From an uncultured Sphingomonadaceae bacterium (GTDB lineage Bacteria; Pseudomonadota; Alphaproteobacteria; Sphingomonadales; Sphingomonadaceae): DNA of 64,000 nt. Made by a program: the position numbers and the translations under genes. The stretch is from NCBI GenBank assembly GCA_947258815.1, contig CAMYJW010000030.1, forward strand, positions 1 through 64,000. Reading direction: 5' to 3'. The first letter of the stretch is position 1. The number at the start of each line of letters is the position of its first letter. Below are positions 39,972 through 50,350 of the stretch, piece after piece. The notes under the pieces were generated by a model. It searched no databases. It had not been told where the DNA came from and saw only the letters and a list, made by a program, of their open reading frames with translations.

Positions 39972-40879
39972 CAATGATCCCTTTCGATTATGTAACGCGC
40001 AATCGCTCTCAGCAGATCAGCCTCGGAACCATGCTGGCCGAGATGTTCAACCGCCTGATCGACAAGCAACCGTGCTTGCTCACGCGCGCGTTCTGCCCCC
40101 AGTAATGTCAGAAATGTCTGTTTGCCTGCCTGCTCGTCCTTGCCAACCGCTTTTCCGGCGATACTGGCATCGCCCTCATGGTCGATCAGATCGTCGACGA
40201 TCTGGAAGGCAAGCCCGATATCGCGGGCATAGCCATGCAGATGCGTGCGCCCATCGTGCGGAACCTTGCCAAGGATCGCGCCCATTTCCACAGCCGCGCC
40301 AAGCAGGGCGCCCGTTTTCAACTGTTGCAGCCGGGTGATGGTGTGCAGATCGAACTCGGCCGTTTCGGCGACCATATCCATCATCTGCCCGCCTGCCATG
40401 CCGTGCGCGCCACTTGCCGCGCCAAGCGCACGCGCAAGATCGACACGAACGAACGGATCGGCGCATGTCTGCGGATCGGCAAGCACTTCAAATGCGAAAG
40501 CATGCAGCGAATCGCCCGCAAGCACGGCCGTTGCCTCATCAAACGCGATGTGGACAGTCGGCTTTCCACGGCGCAGCCCGTCGTCGTCCATGCACGGCAG
40601 ATCATCGTGGATCAGCGAATAGACATGTATCGCTTCAATCGCCGTCGCGGCGCGCACGGCGCTATCGCGATCAACGCCATACATCCCCGCCGTAGCGATA
40701 AGAAGCAGCGGACGCACACGCTTGCCACCGCCAATCGCGGCATAACGCATAGCCTCAATCAGGCGCGCGCGGGCATCATCGGGCACCGGCAGCAGCCGGT
40801 CAAAAGTGGCGTCAATCTCGCGTTCGATGCGGGCTCGGGCATCCGCCAGCAAAGAATCGGCCACGCCTGCCATCGTCAT
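39971..40879 (-). CDS. ispA: Polyprenyl (farnesyl/geranylgeranyl) diphosphate synthase
   Basis: This 302-aa all-helical enzyme has the first aspartate-rich motif DDLPCMDDDGLRRGKPT, the second FQIVDDLIDHEGD, and GGKRVRPLLLIATAGM near the N-terminus. It condenses IPP with allylic diphosphates for quinones, undecaprenol or carotenoids. The residues before the first motif suggest a farnesyl-type product, but this cannot be settled by eye. It follows xseB by two bases and overlaps coaD, the standard xseB-ispA order. Confidence 0.93.
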   Translation of the reverse strand: MTMAGVADSLLADARARIEREIDATFDRLLPVPDDARARLIEAMRYAAIGGGKRVRPLLLIATAGMYGVDRDSAVRAATAIEAIHVYSLIHDDLPCMDDDGLRRGKPTVHIAFDEATAVLAGDSLHAFAFEVLADPQTCADPFVRVDLARALGAASGAHGMAGGQMMDMVAETAEFDLHTITRLQQLKTGALLGAAVEMGAILGKVPHDGRTHLHGYARDIGLAFQIVDDLIDHEGDASIAGKAVGKDEQAGKQTFLTLLGAERAREQARLLVDQAVEHLGQHGSEADLLRAIARYIIERDH

Positions 40880-40881
40880 TT

Positions 40882-41136
40882 TCAGCTATCCGGCCCGTCA
40901 AGCGGCTGCGTTCCGGTCGCATTGCCATCGGGGCCTGCAACGATCTTTTCGATTCGTGCCTGCGCGGCATCAAGCCGCGTCTGGCAATGTTTGCGCAGCA
41001 GCTCTCCGCGTTCATAAAGCGAAATCGAATCGTCGAGCGGAACTTCGCCGCCTTCCAGCTTGCGAACAACGTCTTCAAGTGCACGCAGCGCGTCTTCAAA
41101 GCTCAGTTGCGATATATCGGCTGTGGGTTCTTCCAT
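40882..41136 (-). CDS. xseB: Exodeoxyribonuclease VII small subunit
   Basis: From the ATG at 41136 this 84-aa protein has the XseB core SFEDALRALEDVVRKLEGGEVPLDDSISLYERGELLRKHCQTRLDAAQARIEKI, two antiparallel helices. It assembles with XseA, not in this window, to degrade single-stranded DNA. It heads a tight xseB-ispA-coaD operon. The 86-base gap to the divergent purL gene must hold both promoters. Confidence 0.94.
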   Translation of the reverse strand: MEEPTADISQLSFEDALRALEDVVRKLEGGEVPLDDSISLYERGELLRKHCQTRLDAAQARIEKIVAGPDGNATGTQPLDGPDS

Positions 41137-41222
41137 AGCCACTAGCAATGGCGAGGCATAAACGCCGGGTCAAGCGCACCTCATGGCTGGAACTTGATGG
41201 CGCTGGCCGCTAAGGGCGGGCA

Positions 41223-43478
41223 ATGAGCACTACAACTTCTGAAATCACCCCGCAGATCGTTGCCGAACATGGGCTGAGCGAAGCGGAATACGCAATCATC
41301 CTCGATCGCCTGGGCCGCGAGCCAAACCTTGTGGAACTTGGGATTTTTTCGGTGATGTGGTCCGAGCATTGCTCTTACAAATCAAGCAGGCTGCATCTCA
41401 AGAAGCTGCCCACAAAAGCACCCTGGGTGATTCAGGGGCCGGGTGAGAACGCGGGTGTGATCGATATCGGCGATGGGCAGGCCGCGATCTTCAAGATGGA
41501 AAGCCACAACCACCCCAGCTATATTGAGCCTTATCAAGGCGCAGCAACGGGCGTTGGCGGCATTTTGCGCGATGTGTTCACAATGGGCGCGCGCCCGGTT
41601 GCCAACATGAACGCTTTGCGATTCGGGCGACCCGATCACCCCAAGATGAAGCACCTTGTGCAAGGTGTCGTTGCCGGAATTGGCGGCTATGGCAATTGCG
41701 TGGGCGTTCCTACGGTGGGCGGCGAAACCAATTTTCACAAAGCCTATGACGGCAATATACTCGTCAACGCGATGACTGTGGGCATCGCCGATACAGACAA
41801 GATTTTCTATTCTGCTGCAACCGGGATCGGCAATCCGATTGTCTATGTCGGTTCCAAAACCGGGCGCGACGGCATTCACGGCGCCACAATGGCCAGCGCA
41901 GATTTCAGCGACGACACAGAGGAAAAGCGGCCCACCGTGCAGGTTGGCGATCCGTTCACCGAAAAACTGCTGATCGAAGCCTGCCTTGAACTGATGGCCA
42001 CCGATGCGATCGTTGCCATTCAGGATATGGGCGCGGCGGGACTGACATCTTCAAGCGTCGAAATGGCATCGAACGGCGGCGTTGGCCTGCGGCTCGACAT
42101 GAACAAGGTGCCCTGCCGCGAAACCGCGATGACCCCCTATGAAATGATGCTGAGCGAAAGCCAGGAGCGGATGCTCATGGTGCTCAAGCCCGGTAAGGAA
42201 GCGATGGCGGCCAGCATCTTCCGCAAGTGGGAACTTGATTTCGCGGTAATCGGTGAAGTCACCGATACCGGACGCATGGTTCTGGAATTCGAAGGCGAGA
42301 TTGTCTGCAACATCCCTCTGACACCACTTGCCGATGATGCGCCCGAATATGATCGCCCGCAGGCATCGAAAGAGGATTACCGCGCCTGGGCGCAGGTAAA
42401 TCCCCTGCCCCCCATCCCCGCCGACACCGATGTAGCGGCCAACCTGCTTAAACTTATCGCCGGGCCCAATCTCGCCAGCAGACGCTGGATCTGGGAACAA
42501 TACGATTCGCAAGTGATGGCCGATACCCTGTCCCGTCCGGGTGGAGATGCCGCCGTGGTGCGCGTCCATGGCACACAAAAGGCGCTGGCGATCAGCACCG
42601 ATTGCACACCGCGTTATTGCTTTGCCGATCCCTATGAGGGCGGAAAACAAGCCATTGCAGAGTGTTATCGCAATATCAGCGCCGTTGGCGCAACACCGCT
42701 TGCGGTTACCAACTGCCTTAACTTCGCCAACCCGGAACGGCCCGAAATCATGGCCCAGTTCGTCGGCTGTCTCGATGGAATGGGCGATGCGTGCCGTGCG
42801 CTCGATTTCCCGATCGTGAGCGGCAATGTCAGCTTGTATAACGAATCCAAAGCAACCGGCGACGGCAGCGCAATCCTGCCCACACCTGCAATAGGCGGGG
42901 TCGGCGTGCTTGGCGATTATACGAAAATGGCAACGATTGCGGTTGAAAACGCAGGCGAAACGGTGCTGCTGGTAGGGCCGCACGGCAGCCACCTTGGGCA
43001 AAGCCTGTGGATGCTGGAAGGCTTTGAGGCAGGCGATGCACCGGCGGTCGATCTCTCGCTGGAGCGGCGCAATGGTGAATTTATCCGCGCGATGATCGCC
43101 GGCGGACACACCAGCAGTGTGCACGATATCTCAGACGGCGGACTGGCCGTTGCACTGGCGGAAATGGTGCTGGCGGGCAGCGCGGGGATATCCCTTGATG
43201 CCTTGCCCGATGGGGCAGCGCGTCCTGGCTGGTATTTTGGCGAGGATCAGGCGCGTTATGTGATCGCAACAGCGGATGCCGCATCGGTGATCGCCGCAGC
43301 AAAGGATGCCGGCGTTACAGTGCGCGTGATCGGCGCAACGCAAGCCGAACCCGCTATCGTATTCGAGGATGGCAGCCGCGTGGGAAAGACCGCGCTGCGC
43401 GAAGCCAGCGACAGTTTTTTCCGCGACTGGATGGAGAGCGACGGCGGCCTCGATGCATCAGATCTGAGCGGAAACTGA
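41223..43478 (+). CDS. purL: Phosphoribosylformylglycinamidine synthase II
   Basis: This 751-aa enzyme is the small-form PurL used with separate PurQ and PurS. Characteristic blocks are [67 protein letters not shown] and [16 protein letters not shown]. It performs the ATP-dependent fourth step of purine synthesis. Transcribed alone here and divergently from xseB; it converges with serB with only four bases between stops. Confidence 0.97.
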   Translation: MSTTTSEITPQIVAEHGLSEAEYAIILDRLGREPNLVELGIFSVMWSEHCSYKSSRLHLKKLPTKAPWVIQGPGENAGVIDIGDGQAAIFKMESHNHPSYIEPYQGAATGVGGILRDVFTMGARPVANMNALRFGRPDHPKMKHLVQGVVAGIGGYGNCVGVPTVGGETNFHKAYDGNILVNAMTVGIADTDKIFYSAATGIGNPIVYVGSKTGRDGIHGATMASADFSDDTEEKRPTVQVGDPFTEKLLIEACLELMATDAIVAIQDMGAAGLTSSSVEMASNGGVGLRLDMNKVPCRETAMTPYEMMLSESQERMLMVLKPGKEAMAASIFRKWELDFAVIGEVTDTGRMVLEFEGEIVCNIPLTPLADDAPEYDRPQASKEDYRAWAQVNPLPPIPADTDVAANLLKLIAGPNLASRRWIWEQYDSQVMADTLSRPGGDAAVVRVHGTQKALAISTDCTPRYCFADPYEGGKQAIAECYRNISAVGATPLAVTNCLNFANPERPEIMAQFVGCLDGMGDACRALDFPIVSGNVSLYNESKATGDGSAILPTPAIGGVGVLGDYTKMATIAVENAGETVLLVGPHGSHLGQSLWMLEGFEAGDAPAVDLSLERRNGEFIRAMIAGGHTSSVHDISDGGLAVALAEMVLAGSAGISLDALPDGAARPGWYFGEDQARYVIATADAASVIAAAKDAGVTVRVIGATQAEPAIVFEDGSRVGKTALREASDSFFRDWMESDGGLDASDLSGN

Positions 43479-43482
43479 CGGT

Positions 43483-44370
43483 TCAGCCAATCACCCAATC
43501 GCCTTCGGGAATACCCAGAAGGCGCAAAACAGACGTCAGATCGCCGCGATCGATCCAGCCATTGGCTGCCTCGCGTGCCCTGGGCTTGGCGAAATGGGCG
43601 ATGCCATATGTCGCAGCTTCGAGCATCGGAATATCGTTGGCGCCATCACCCGTCGCCAGACTGACGACATCAGTCCCGCCCAGCGCTGCGATTTCAGCCT
43701 CCAGCGTCTGCTTTTTCACCGCGCTGTCGACAATCGGGCCAATCAGGCCGCCGGTCAGTTTGCCATCGGCAACGTCCAGACCATTGCCCACGACATGTTC
43801 AAACCCAAGCTGGAGCGCCACCGGATCGGCGAAATGATGAAACCCGCCAGTCACCAGCACTGTGCGACATCCAAGCGCCTTTAACGTCTCAACCAGCGTG
43901 CGCGCGCCCGGCATGGGCCTGATTCTTTCTTCCAGACACTGTGCGATCGCTGTTTCGGGCAAACCTGCAAGCAGCCCTACCCGTTCGCGCAGGGCGGCTT
44001 CAAAGTCCAGCTCACCCAGCATCGCGCGTTCGGTAATCGCCGAAATCTGCTCTTTCAGACCGGCGAAATCGGCGAGTTCGTCGATACATTCCGCCGTTAT
44101 CATGGTTGAATCCATATCCGATACGAATACCGCCGGAACCATGGGTTCGGTTGAAACGACCAGCCCGTCACAAGGCGCAAAATGGGCATCGATCGCTTCG
44201 CGCACGGCCCGCACATCATCATCGGGCGAATCGATCTGAAGCGTGCGGTCACACGTATCCAGCATCGCTGACATCGCCACGCGCACGCCTGCCGCTTCAA
44301 GCTGGGCGGTTGCGCGTTCAAGATTTGCGGACAGGGTCTGTGTTTCTGCTATCAGCCGGGCGATGAGCAC
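43483..44370 (-). CDS. serB: Phosphoserine phosphatase
   Basis: I prefer the GTG start at 44370 because GAGGAA lies six bases upstream; the longer frame above it is antisense to miaA and not conserved-looking. The 295-aa product has a partial ACT-like N-terminus (1-80) and a HAD phosphatase domain. That domain has DMDSTMITAECIDELAD (catalytic Asp pair), LVTGGFHHFADPVA, KKQTLEAEIAAL and ATGDGANDIPMLEAA. It performs the last step of serine synthesis, feeding GlyA. Its start codon overlaps the possible upstream start of miaA. Confidence 0.93.
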   Translation of the reverse strand: MLIARLIAETQTLSANLERATAQLEAAGVRVAMSAMLDTCDRTLQIDSPDDDVRAVREAIDAHFAPCDGLVVSTEPMVPAVFVSDMDSTMITAECIDELADFAGLKEQISAITERAMLGELDFEAALRERVGLLAGLPETAIAQCLEERIRPMPGARTLVETLKALGCRTVLVTGGFHHFADPVALQLGFEHVVGNGLDVADGKLTGGLIGPIVDSAVKKQTLEAEIAALGGTDVVSLATGDGANDIPMLEAATYGIAHFAKPRAREAANGWIDRGDLTSVLRLLGIPEGDWVIG

Positions 44371-44386
44371 CGAAAATTCCTCTGTA

Positions 44387-45334
44387 ATGTCTGACCGGAC
44401 CGGCGCGTCTGCGCCGCCGCTGGCGCTCATTGCAGGGCCAACGGCAAGCGGCAAGAGCGATGTTGCCGTCAGGCTGGCACAAGCCCATCGCGAACGCGGA
44501 ACAGATGCCGTTATCATCAATGCCGATAGCGCGCAGGTCTATCGCGATCTTGCCGTGCTCAGCGCCCGTCCAGCGCCCGCGGACACGGGCGACATCGAAC
44601 ATCGGCTGTTCGGCGAATGGGACGCGGCCCAGCCCTGTTCCGCGGCGGACTGGGCAAGATCGGCGCGGCGGGAGATCGAAGCGTGTCATCGCACCGGCGC
44701 AGTGCCGATACTGGTGGGCGGCACCGGCCTTTATATCCGCACCCTGCTGGACGGGATTGCGCCGATCCCGCCGATCTCTCCCGATGTGCGCGCGGCGGTG
44801 CGGGCGATGCCGGTCGATCAGGCCTATGCAGCGCTCCAGCGCGAAGACCCTGAACGCGCAGCTGTTCTGGCACCGGCTGATAGCACGCGGATCGCACGCG
44901 CGCTTGAAGTTTTGCGCTCCACCGGCAAGCCGCTTGGCCATTGGCACGCGCACCGCGAAGGCGGCATCGGCGATAGTGTTGCGCTTTCACCCGCAATCCT
45001 GCTTCCCGAACGCGAGGCGCTTTATAAGCGCTGCGATCTTCGATTTGCGCAAATGCTGGAGCGCGGCGCAATTGCAGAAGTCCAATCGCTGTTATCGCGC
45101 ACACTCGATCCCGCACTGCCAGCGATGCGCGCTATCGGCGTGCCGGAAATTGCAGGCTATCTGAACGATCAGTGGTCGCTCGATGAAGCGCGCGAACGCG
45201 GGTCCCAGGCAACCAGAAACTATGCCAAACGCCAGTTCACCTGGTTTCGCCGACAGCCACCGGCTGACTGGCCGCGCATAACCTATAATGATTTCAACGC
45301 TGATTCTATTCTTGAAATAATATTACATAAATGA
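44387..45334 (+). CDS. miaA: tRNA dimethylallyltransferase
   Basis: The 315-aa product from the ATG at 44387 begins a few residues before the P-loop PLALIAGPTASGKSDVAVRLA, as is usual. An alternative ATG at 44363 adds eight residues; neither has a good ribosome site. Other motifs are INADSAQVYRDLAVLSARP, GGTGLYIRTLLDGI and RNYAKRQFTWFRRQ. MiaA adds the isopentenyl group to A37 of tRNAs. It diverges from serB with practically no spacer, so each promoter lies inside the other gene. Confidence 0.93.
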   Translation: MSDRTGASAPPLALIAGPTASGKSDVAVRLAQAHRERGTDAVIINADSAQVYRDLAVLSARPAPADTGDIEHRLFGEWDAAQPCSAADWARSARREIEACHRTGAVPILVGGTGLYIRTLLDGIAPIPPISPDVRAAVRAMPVDQAYAALQREDPERAAVLAPADSTRIARALEVLRSTGKPLGHWHAHREGGIGDSVALSPAILLPEREALYKRCDLRFAQMLERGAIAEVQSLLSRTLDPALPAMRAIGVPEIAGYLNDQWSLDEARERGSQATRNYAKRQFTWFRRQPPADWPRITYNDFNADSILEIILHK

Positions 45335-45409
45335 TGCTTGACACAACATTTTATACACCTTAGAGCGACTGGTAATCCCGCTTGTGGAACCGAACGTGGG
45401 AAAAGAACT

Positions 45410-45439
45410 GACCCGGCATGGCCCCTGCTGTGCCGGGTC
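45410..45439 (+). promoter_or_regulatory. Perfect hairpin in the ilvB leader
   Basis: GACCCGGCA and TGCCGGGTC form a nine-base perfect stem around a 12-base loop, ending 56 bases before the ilvB start and followed by GGTTTCATT. It may terminate miaA transcription or act as an attenuator. No leader peptide rich in Ile, Leu or Val is visible. Confidence 0.5.
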
Positions 45440-45495
45440 GGTTTCATTCGCAGACCGTTGCGTTTTGGCGCGCGTTTTCGAAAAGGAAATTGATT

Positions 45496-47238
45496 GTGAG
45501 TGAAGAGCGCAGCGGCGCGGACATATTGGTTGAAAGCCTCATCCGGCAGGGTGTTGAATATGTGTTCGGCTATCCCGGCGGCGCAGTTCTGCCGATTTAT
45601 GACGCCCTGTTTGAGGATGAACGGATACGCCACATTCTCGTGCGGCAGGAAGCCGGCGCCGCGCATGCCGCGGAAGGCTATGCCCGCTCCACCGGCAAAC
45701 CCGGCGTCGTGCTGGTCACATCCGGCCCCGGCGCAACCAATGCCGTCACCGGAATTGCCGATGCGTTCCTCGATTCGATCCCGATGGTGGTTCTGACCGG
45801 ACAAGTCCCGACCGGCCTGATCGGCACCGATGCCTTTCAGGAAGCCGATACCATCGGCATTTCGCGCCATTGCACCAAGCATAACTATCTTGTGCGCGAT
45901 CCGGCAGAGCTTGCCGCGATTGTCGACGAAGCGTTCCAGATTGCCACCACGGGCCGCCCCGGCCCTGTCCTGATCGATATCCCCAAGGACGTGCAGATCG
46001 CGCTTGCGGTTATGGCGGATGGCGCGCCGCAACGGCGCAATCGCTATGTTCCGGCATCCGATGGCCCGGCAAACGATATTGCGCAGGCCGTTGAGATGCT
46101 GGCCAGCGCGCGCGCGCCGATCTTCTATACCGGCGGCGGGGTGATCAATTCCGGCCCGGACGCATCGGCGCTGCTTCGCGAATTGCAAACCCTGACCGGT
46201 GCGCCCGTCACTTCAACCCTGATGGGACTTGGCGCGTTTCCGGCTGACCATCCTGACTGGCTGGGTATGCTGGGCATGCACGGCACTTACGAATCGAACA
46301 TGGCGATGAACCGGGCAGACCTGATGATCTGCATCGGCGCGCGTTTCGATGATCGGGTGACCGGCAGACTCGATGCGTTCTCTCCTGACTCCAAGAAAAT
46401 TCACATCGATATCGATCGTTCCTCGATCAACAAGACTGTGCCCGTCGATCTGCCGATCGTGGGTGATTGCGGCGCAGTTCTGCGTCAGCTGATCGACGCA
46501 TGGGGCGATCGCAAGCCCGCCGATCTTGCCGCGTGGAAGGCACAGATAAACGAATGGCGCGCGCGCAACAGCCTGGCGTTCCCGGCTTCCGATACCGCGC
46601 TTATGCCCCAGCTTGCCGTGCAGCGGCTGTTTGAGATGACAAAGGATCGCGATCCGATCATCGCCACCGAAGTTGGCCAGCATCAGATGTGGGCCGCGCA
46701 GCATTTCCATTTCTACCAGCCCAATCGCTGGCTGACATCGGGCGGCCTTGGCACGATGGGCTATGGCCTTCCCGCCGCAATCGGCGCGCAGCTTGGCAAT
46801 CCCGATAGCCTTGTCATCGATATCGCGGGCGATGCCTCGATCCAGATGAACATTCAGGAGATGGGCACGGCAACGCAATATCGCCTGCCGGTCAAAGTCT
46901 TCACGCTCAACAACGAATGGATGGGCATGGTCCGCCAGTGGCAGGAACTGACATATGAAAGCCGCTATTCGCAATCCTATTCAGACAGTTTGCCCGATTT
47001 TGTGAAGCTGGCCGAAGCCTATGGCTGGAAAGGCATTCGCATCGAAAACGAAAGCCAGCTCGATGCCGGCATTCAGGCGATGCTGGACCATGACGGCCCG
47101 GTGTTTGTCGATTGTCTGGTAAGCGACAAGGCCAACTGCTTCCCGATGATTCCTTCGGGCGCTGCGCACACCGAAATGATTCTGGACGGAGACGCCGTGG
47201 CCGGAACCATGGACGACGAAGCCAAGGCGCTGGTCTGA
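45496..47238 (+). CDS. ilvB: Acetolactate synthase large subunit
   Basis: The GTG at 45496 has AAGGAAA upstream and begins the conserved segment [33 protein letters not shown]. The 580-aa enzyme has the catalytic Glu in [18 protein letters not shown], a central FAD-binding domain and the TPP/Mg site [15 protein letters not shown] with [12 protein letters not shown]. It forms acetolactate or acetohydroxybutyrate, the first common step to valine, leucine and isoleucine. It leads the ilvB-ilvN-ilvC run. Confidence 0.96.
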   Translation: MSEERSGADILVESLIRQGVEYVFGYPGGAVLPIYDALFEDERIRHILVRQEAGAAHAAEGYARSTGKPGVVLVTSGPGATNAVTGIADAFLDSIPMVVLTGQVPTGLIGTDAFQEADTIGISRHCTKHNYLVRDPAELAAIVDEAFQIATTGRPGPVLIDIPKDVQIALAVMADGAPQRRNRYVPASDGPANDIAQAVEMLASARAPIFYTGGGVINSGPDASALLRELQTLTGAPVTSTLMGLGAFPADHPDWLGMLGMHGTYESNMAMNRADLMICIGARFDDRVTGRLDAFSPDSKKIHIDIDRSSINKTVPVDLPIVGDCGAVLRQLIDAWGDRKPADLAAWKAQINEWRARNSLAFPASDTALMPQLAVQRLFEMTKDRDPIIATEVGQHQMWAAQHFHFYQPNRWLTSGGLGTMGYGLPAAIGAQLGNPDSLVIDIAGDASIQMNIQEMGTATQYRLPVKVFTLNNEWMGMVRQWQELTYESRYSQSYSDSLPDFVKLAEAYGWKGIRIENESQLDAGIQAMLDHDGPVFVDCLVSDKANCFPMIPSGAAHTEMILDGDAVAGTMDDEAKALV

Positions 47239-47252
47239 GGAAGGCACACGAA

Positions 47253-47768
47253 ATGCACATCAAACAAGAAGTGGCCGAACGCCACGTCCTTACGATCACG
47301 GTCGATAACGAATCGGGTATTCTGGCGAAAATCGCAGGGCTGTTCACCGCGCGCGGTTATAATATCGACAGCCTGACCGTTGCCGATATCAGCGATAATC
47401 ATGCGGTCAGCCGGATCACGATCGTCACGCATGGGCCGCCCGCGCAGATTGATCAGATCCATGCCCAGCTTGAACGGCTGGTCCCGGTTCACAAGGTTTG
47501 CGACCTGACAGAACTTGGCCCGCATGTTGAACGGGAACTGGCGCTGATCAAGGTTTCGGGCACCGGTGATATCCGGGTTGAAGCTTTGCGCGTTGCCGAT
47601 GTTTTCCGCGCCAAGGTCGTCGATACAACAACCTCCAGCTTTATTTTCGAGCTGACCGGCGCGCCTGACAAGATTGACAGCTTCGTTGCGATCATGCGCG
47701 AACTGGGTCTGGTCGAAGTCGGCCGCACCGGCATTGTCGGCATGATGCGCGGCGCCACGGAGGCCTGA
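47253..47768 (+). CDS. ilvN: Acetolactate synthase small (regulatory) subunit
   Basis: The ATG at 47253 is preceded by GAGGAAGG. The 171-aa protein has an ACT domain (HVLTITVDNESGILAKIAGLFTARGYNIDSLTVADI) binding the feedback inhibitor valine, and the C-terminal ALS_ss_C domain (VFRAKVVDTTTSSFIFELTGAPDKIDSF). It lies 14 bases after ilvB and clearly belongs to the same operon. Sometimes called ilvH. Confidence 0.95.
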   Translation: MHIKQEVAERHVLTITVDNESGILAKIAGLFTARGYNIDSLTVADISDNHAVSRITIVTHGPPAQIDQIHAQLERLVPVHKVCDLTELGPHVERELALIKVSGTGDIRVEALRVADVFRAKVVDTTTSSFIFELTGAPDKIDSFVAIMRELGLVEVGRTGIVGMMRGATEA

Positions 47769-47821
47769 ATTCACGGCGCGCGCCCATCGCGGGGGCTTGA
47801 CCCGAAGCCGATGGCTGATAG

Positions 47822-48901
<1,080 letters not shown>

Positions 48902-48930
48902 GCGATCTTCAGCGACCTTCGCTGAAACAA

Positions 48931-48965
48931 AAACGCCGCCTCTGTTTATGCAGAGGCGGCGTTTT
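48931..48965 (+). terminator. Rho-independent terminator of the ilv genes
   Basis: AAACGCCGCCTCTG and CAGAGGCGGCGTTT form a 14-base perfect stem with loop TTTATG, flanked by A and T runs, 29 bases after the ilvC stop. It is also correctly placed for the convergent epoxide hydrolase gene. Confidence 0.92.
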
Positions 48966-48985
48966 CATGTCTGTGATCTGTGAAT

Positions 48986-50125
48986 TCAGCGCATCAATGC
49001 AAAGCAGTTGCGGATTTCAGCAACGAACAATTCGGGCTGCTCCCACGCGGCGAAGTGTCCGCCCTTCTCGCAATCGTTCCAGTACACGATATCCTTGAAC
49101 ACGCGTTCGGCCCACTCGCGCGGAGCCTTCAGAATTTCCTTGGGAAAGGAGCTGACGCCCGCAGGCAGAGCGACTTCAAACTTGTTGTTGATCGACGAAA
49201 AGCTTTCCCAGTAAAGGCGCGCGGCTGATGCCCCGGCGGCGGGAAGCCAGTAGAGCATGATGTTATCAAGGATCGCATCGCGCGAAAGCGCATCTTCGGG
49301 CTGGCCCTGATTGTCGGTCCACGTCATCATCTTTTCGTAAATCCATGCCGCCTGCCCGACCGGCGAATCGACCAGCGAATAGCCGATTGTTTGCGGCCGG
49401 GTTGCCTGCTGGATCGAATATCCGGTTTCCTGCGTCGCATAATGTTCGCCCGCCGCAATCGCCTCTTTGGCCGCCGGGCTGGGATCGACATAGTCTTCCG
49501 AGGTTGTCGGCGCGAAAACCAGATTGCAGTGCACGCCGCACAGGCCCTCTGGCGCCTGTTGACCAAGAACATGGGTGACAGCCGCGCCCCAGTCTCCGCC
49601 TTGCGCAAACCATTTTTCGTAGCCCAGCTTGCGCATCAGCTGCGCCCAGGCGCGTCCGATCCGCTCAATATTCCAGCCATGCTTTTCCGGCTTGCCTGAA
49701 AATCCGAAACCCGGAAGCGACGGGATCACCAGATGAAACGCATCTCTGGCATCGCCGCCATGGGCAACCGGATCGGTAAGCGGGCCGATCACATCCATGA
49801 ATTCGACAACGGAACCCGGCCAGCCATGTGTCAGCAACAGCGGCATCGCGTTGTCATGGGGTGAGCGCACATGGATGAAATGGATATCCAGCCCGTCAAT
49901 CTCGGTGATATACTGGCCGAACGCGTTCAGCTTTGCCTCGCAGCGCCGCCAATCATAACCGTTGCGCCAATAGTCCATCAGATCCCGCATCGCGGAAAGC
50001 GGGACACCTTGCGACCAGTCGTCAACCGCTTCCTTCTCAGGCCAACGAGTCGCATCGATGCGGCGGTGGAGATCATCCAGCTGATCGCTGGAAATGTCGA
50101 GGTTGAAATCGCGTATATCTGTCAT
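48986..50125 (-). CDS. Epoxide hydrolase family protein (alpha/beta hydrolase)
   Basis: The ATG at 50125 gives 379 residues beginning DIRDFNLDISSDQLDDLHRRIDATRWPE, the EHN-type N-terminal region of epoxide hydrolases. The alpha/beta hydrolase fold has the oxyanion block LLLTHGWPGSVVEFMDVIGPL and nucleophile Asp in FAQGGDWGAAVTH. The C-terminal His is in KGGHFAAWEQPELF. It probably opens epoxide substrates such as juvenile-hormone-like or xenobiotic epoxides; the natural substrate is unknown. A palindrome just upstream suggests a dedicated repressor. Confidence 0.88.
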   Translation of the reverse strand: MTDIRDFNLDISSDQLDDLHRRIDATRWPEKEAVDDWSQGVPLSAMRDLMDYWRNGYDWRRCEAKLNAFGQYITEIDGLDIHFIHVRSPHDNAMPLLLTHGWPGSVVEFMDVIGPLTDPVAHGGDARDAFHLVIPSLPGFGFSGKPEKHGWNIERIGRAWAQLMRKLGYEKWFAQGGDWGAAVTHVLGQQAPEGLCGVHCNLVFAPTTSEDYVDPSPAAKEAIAAGEHYATQETGYSIQQATRPQTIGYSLVDSPVGQAAWIYEKMMTWTDNQGQPEDALSRDAILDNIMLYWLPAAGASAARLYWESFSSINNKFEVALPAGVSSFPKEILKAPREWAERVFKDIVYWNDCEKGGHFAAWEQPELFVAEIRNCFALMR

Positions 50126-50136
50126 GGCAGCCATGC

Positions 50137-50152
50137 TGGACCAACTGGTCAA
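50137..50152. promoter_or_regulatory. TetR-like palindrome upstream of the epoxide hydrolase
   Basis: TGGACCAACTGGTCAA contains the inverted arms GACCA and TGGTC around AC, 12 bases upstream of the ATG. TetR-family operators often look like this. No regulator gene is adjacent, and the 200 bases to leuA hold no other clear feature. Confidence 0.4.
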
Positions 50153-50350
50153 TTCAATCAAGAGCAAGTGCCCCCTCTTTACATCGCGCCGTGCAATCCC
50201 CATAGAACCGGCATGTTTATTCGGTCTGGCCTAATTCTGCGACTTACACGCCCCTGGGCGTGATCCGGCGTGTCGTGTCCGCGACGCGCAAGCGTTCAGG
50301 GGCAATAGAGACACACCGCGAACACAGTTTTTCCAGACGAGACAATCATC

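Noticed and set aside
45331..45363. ilv leader peptide starting at the miaA stop
   Set aside because: The ten-residue peptide lacks runs of Ile, Leu or Val and has no ribosome site.
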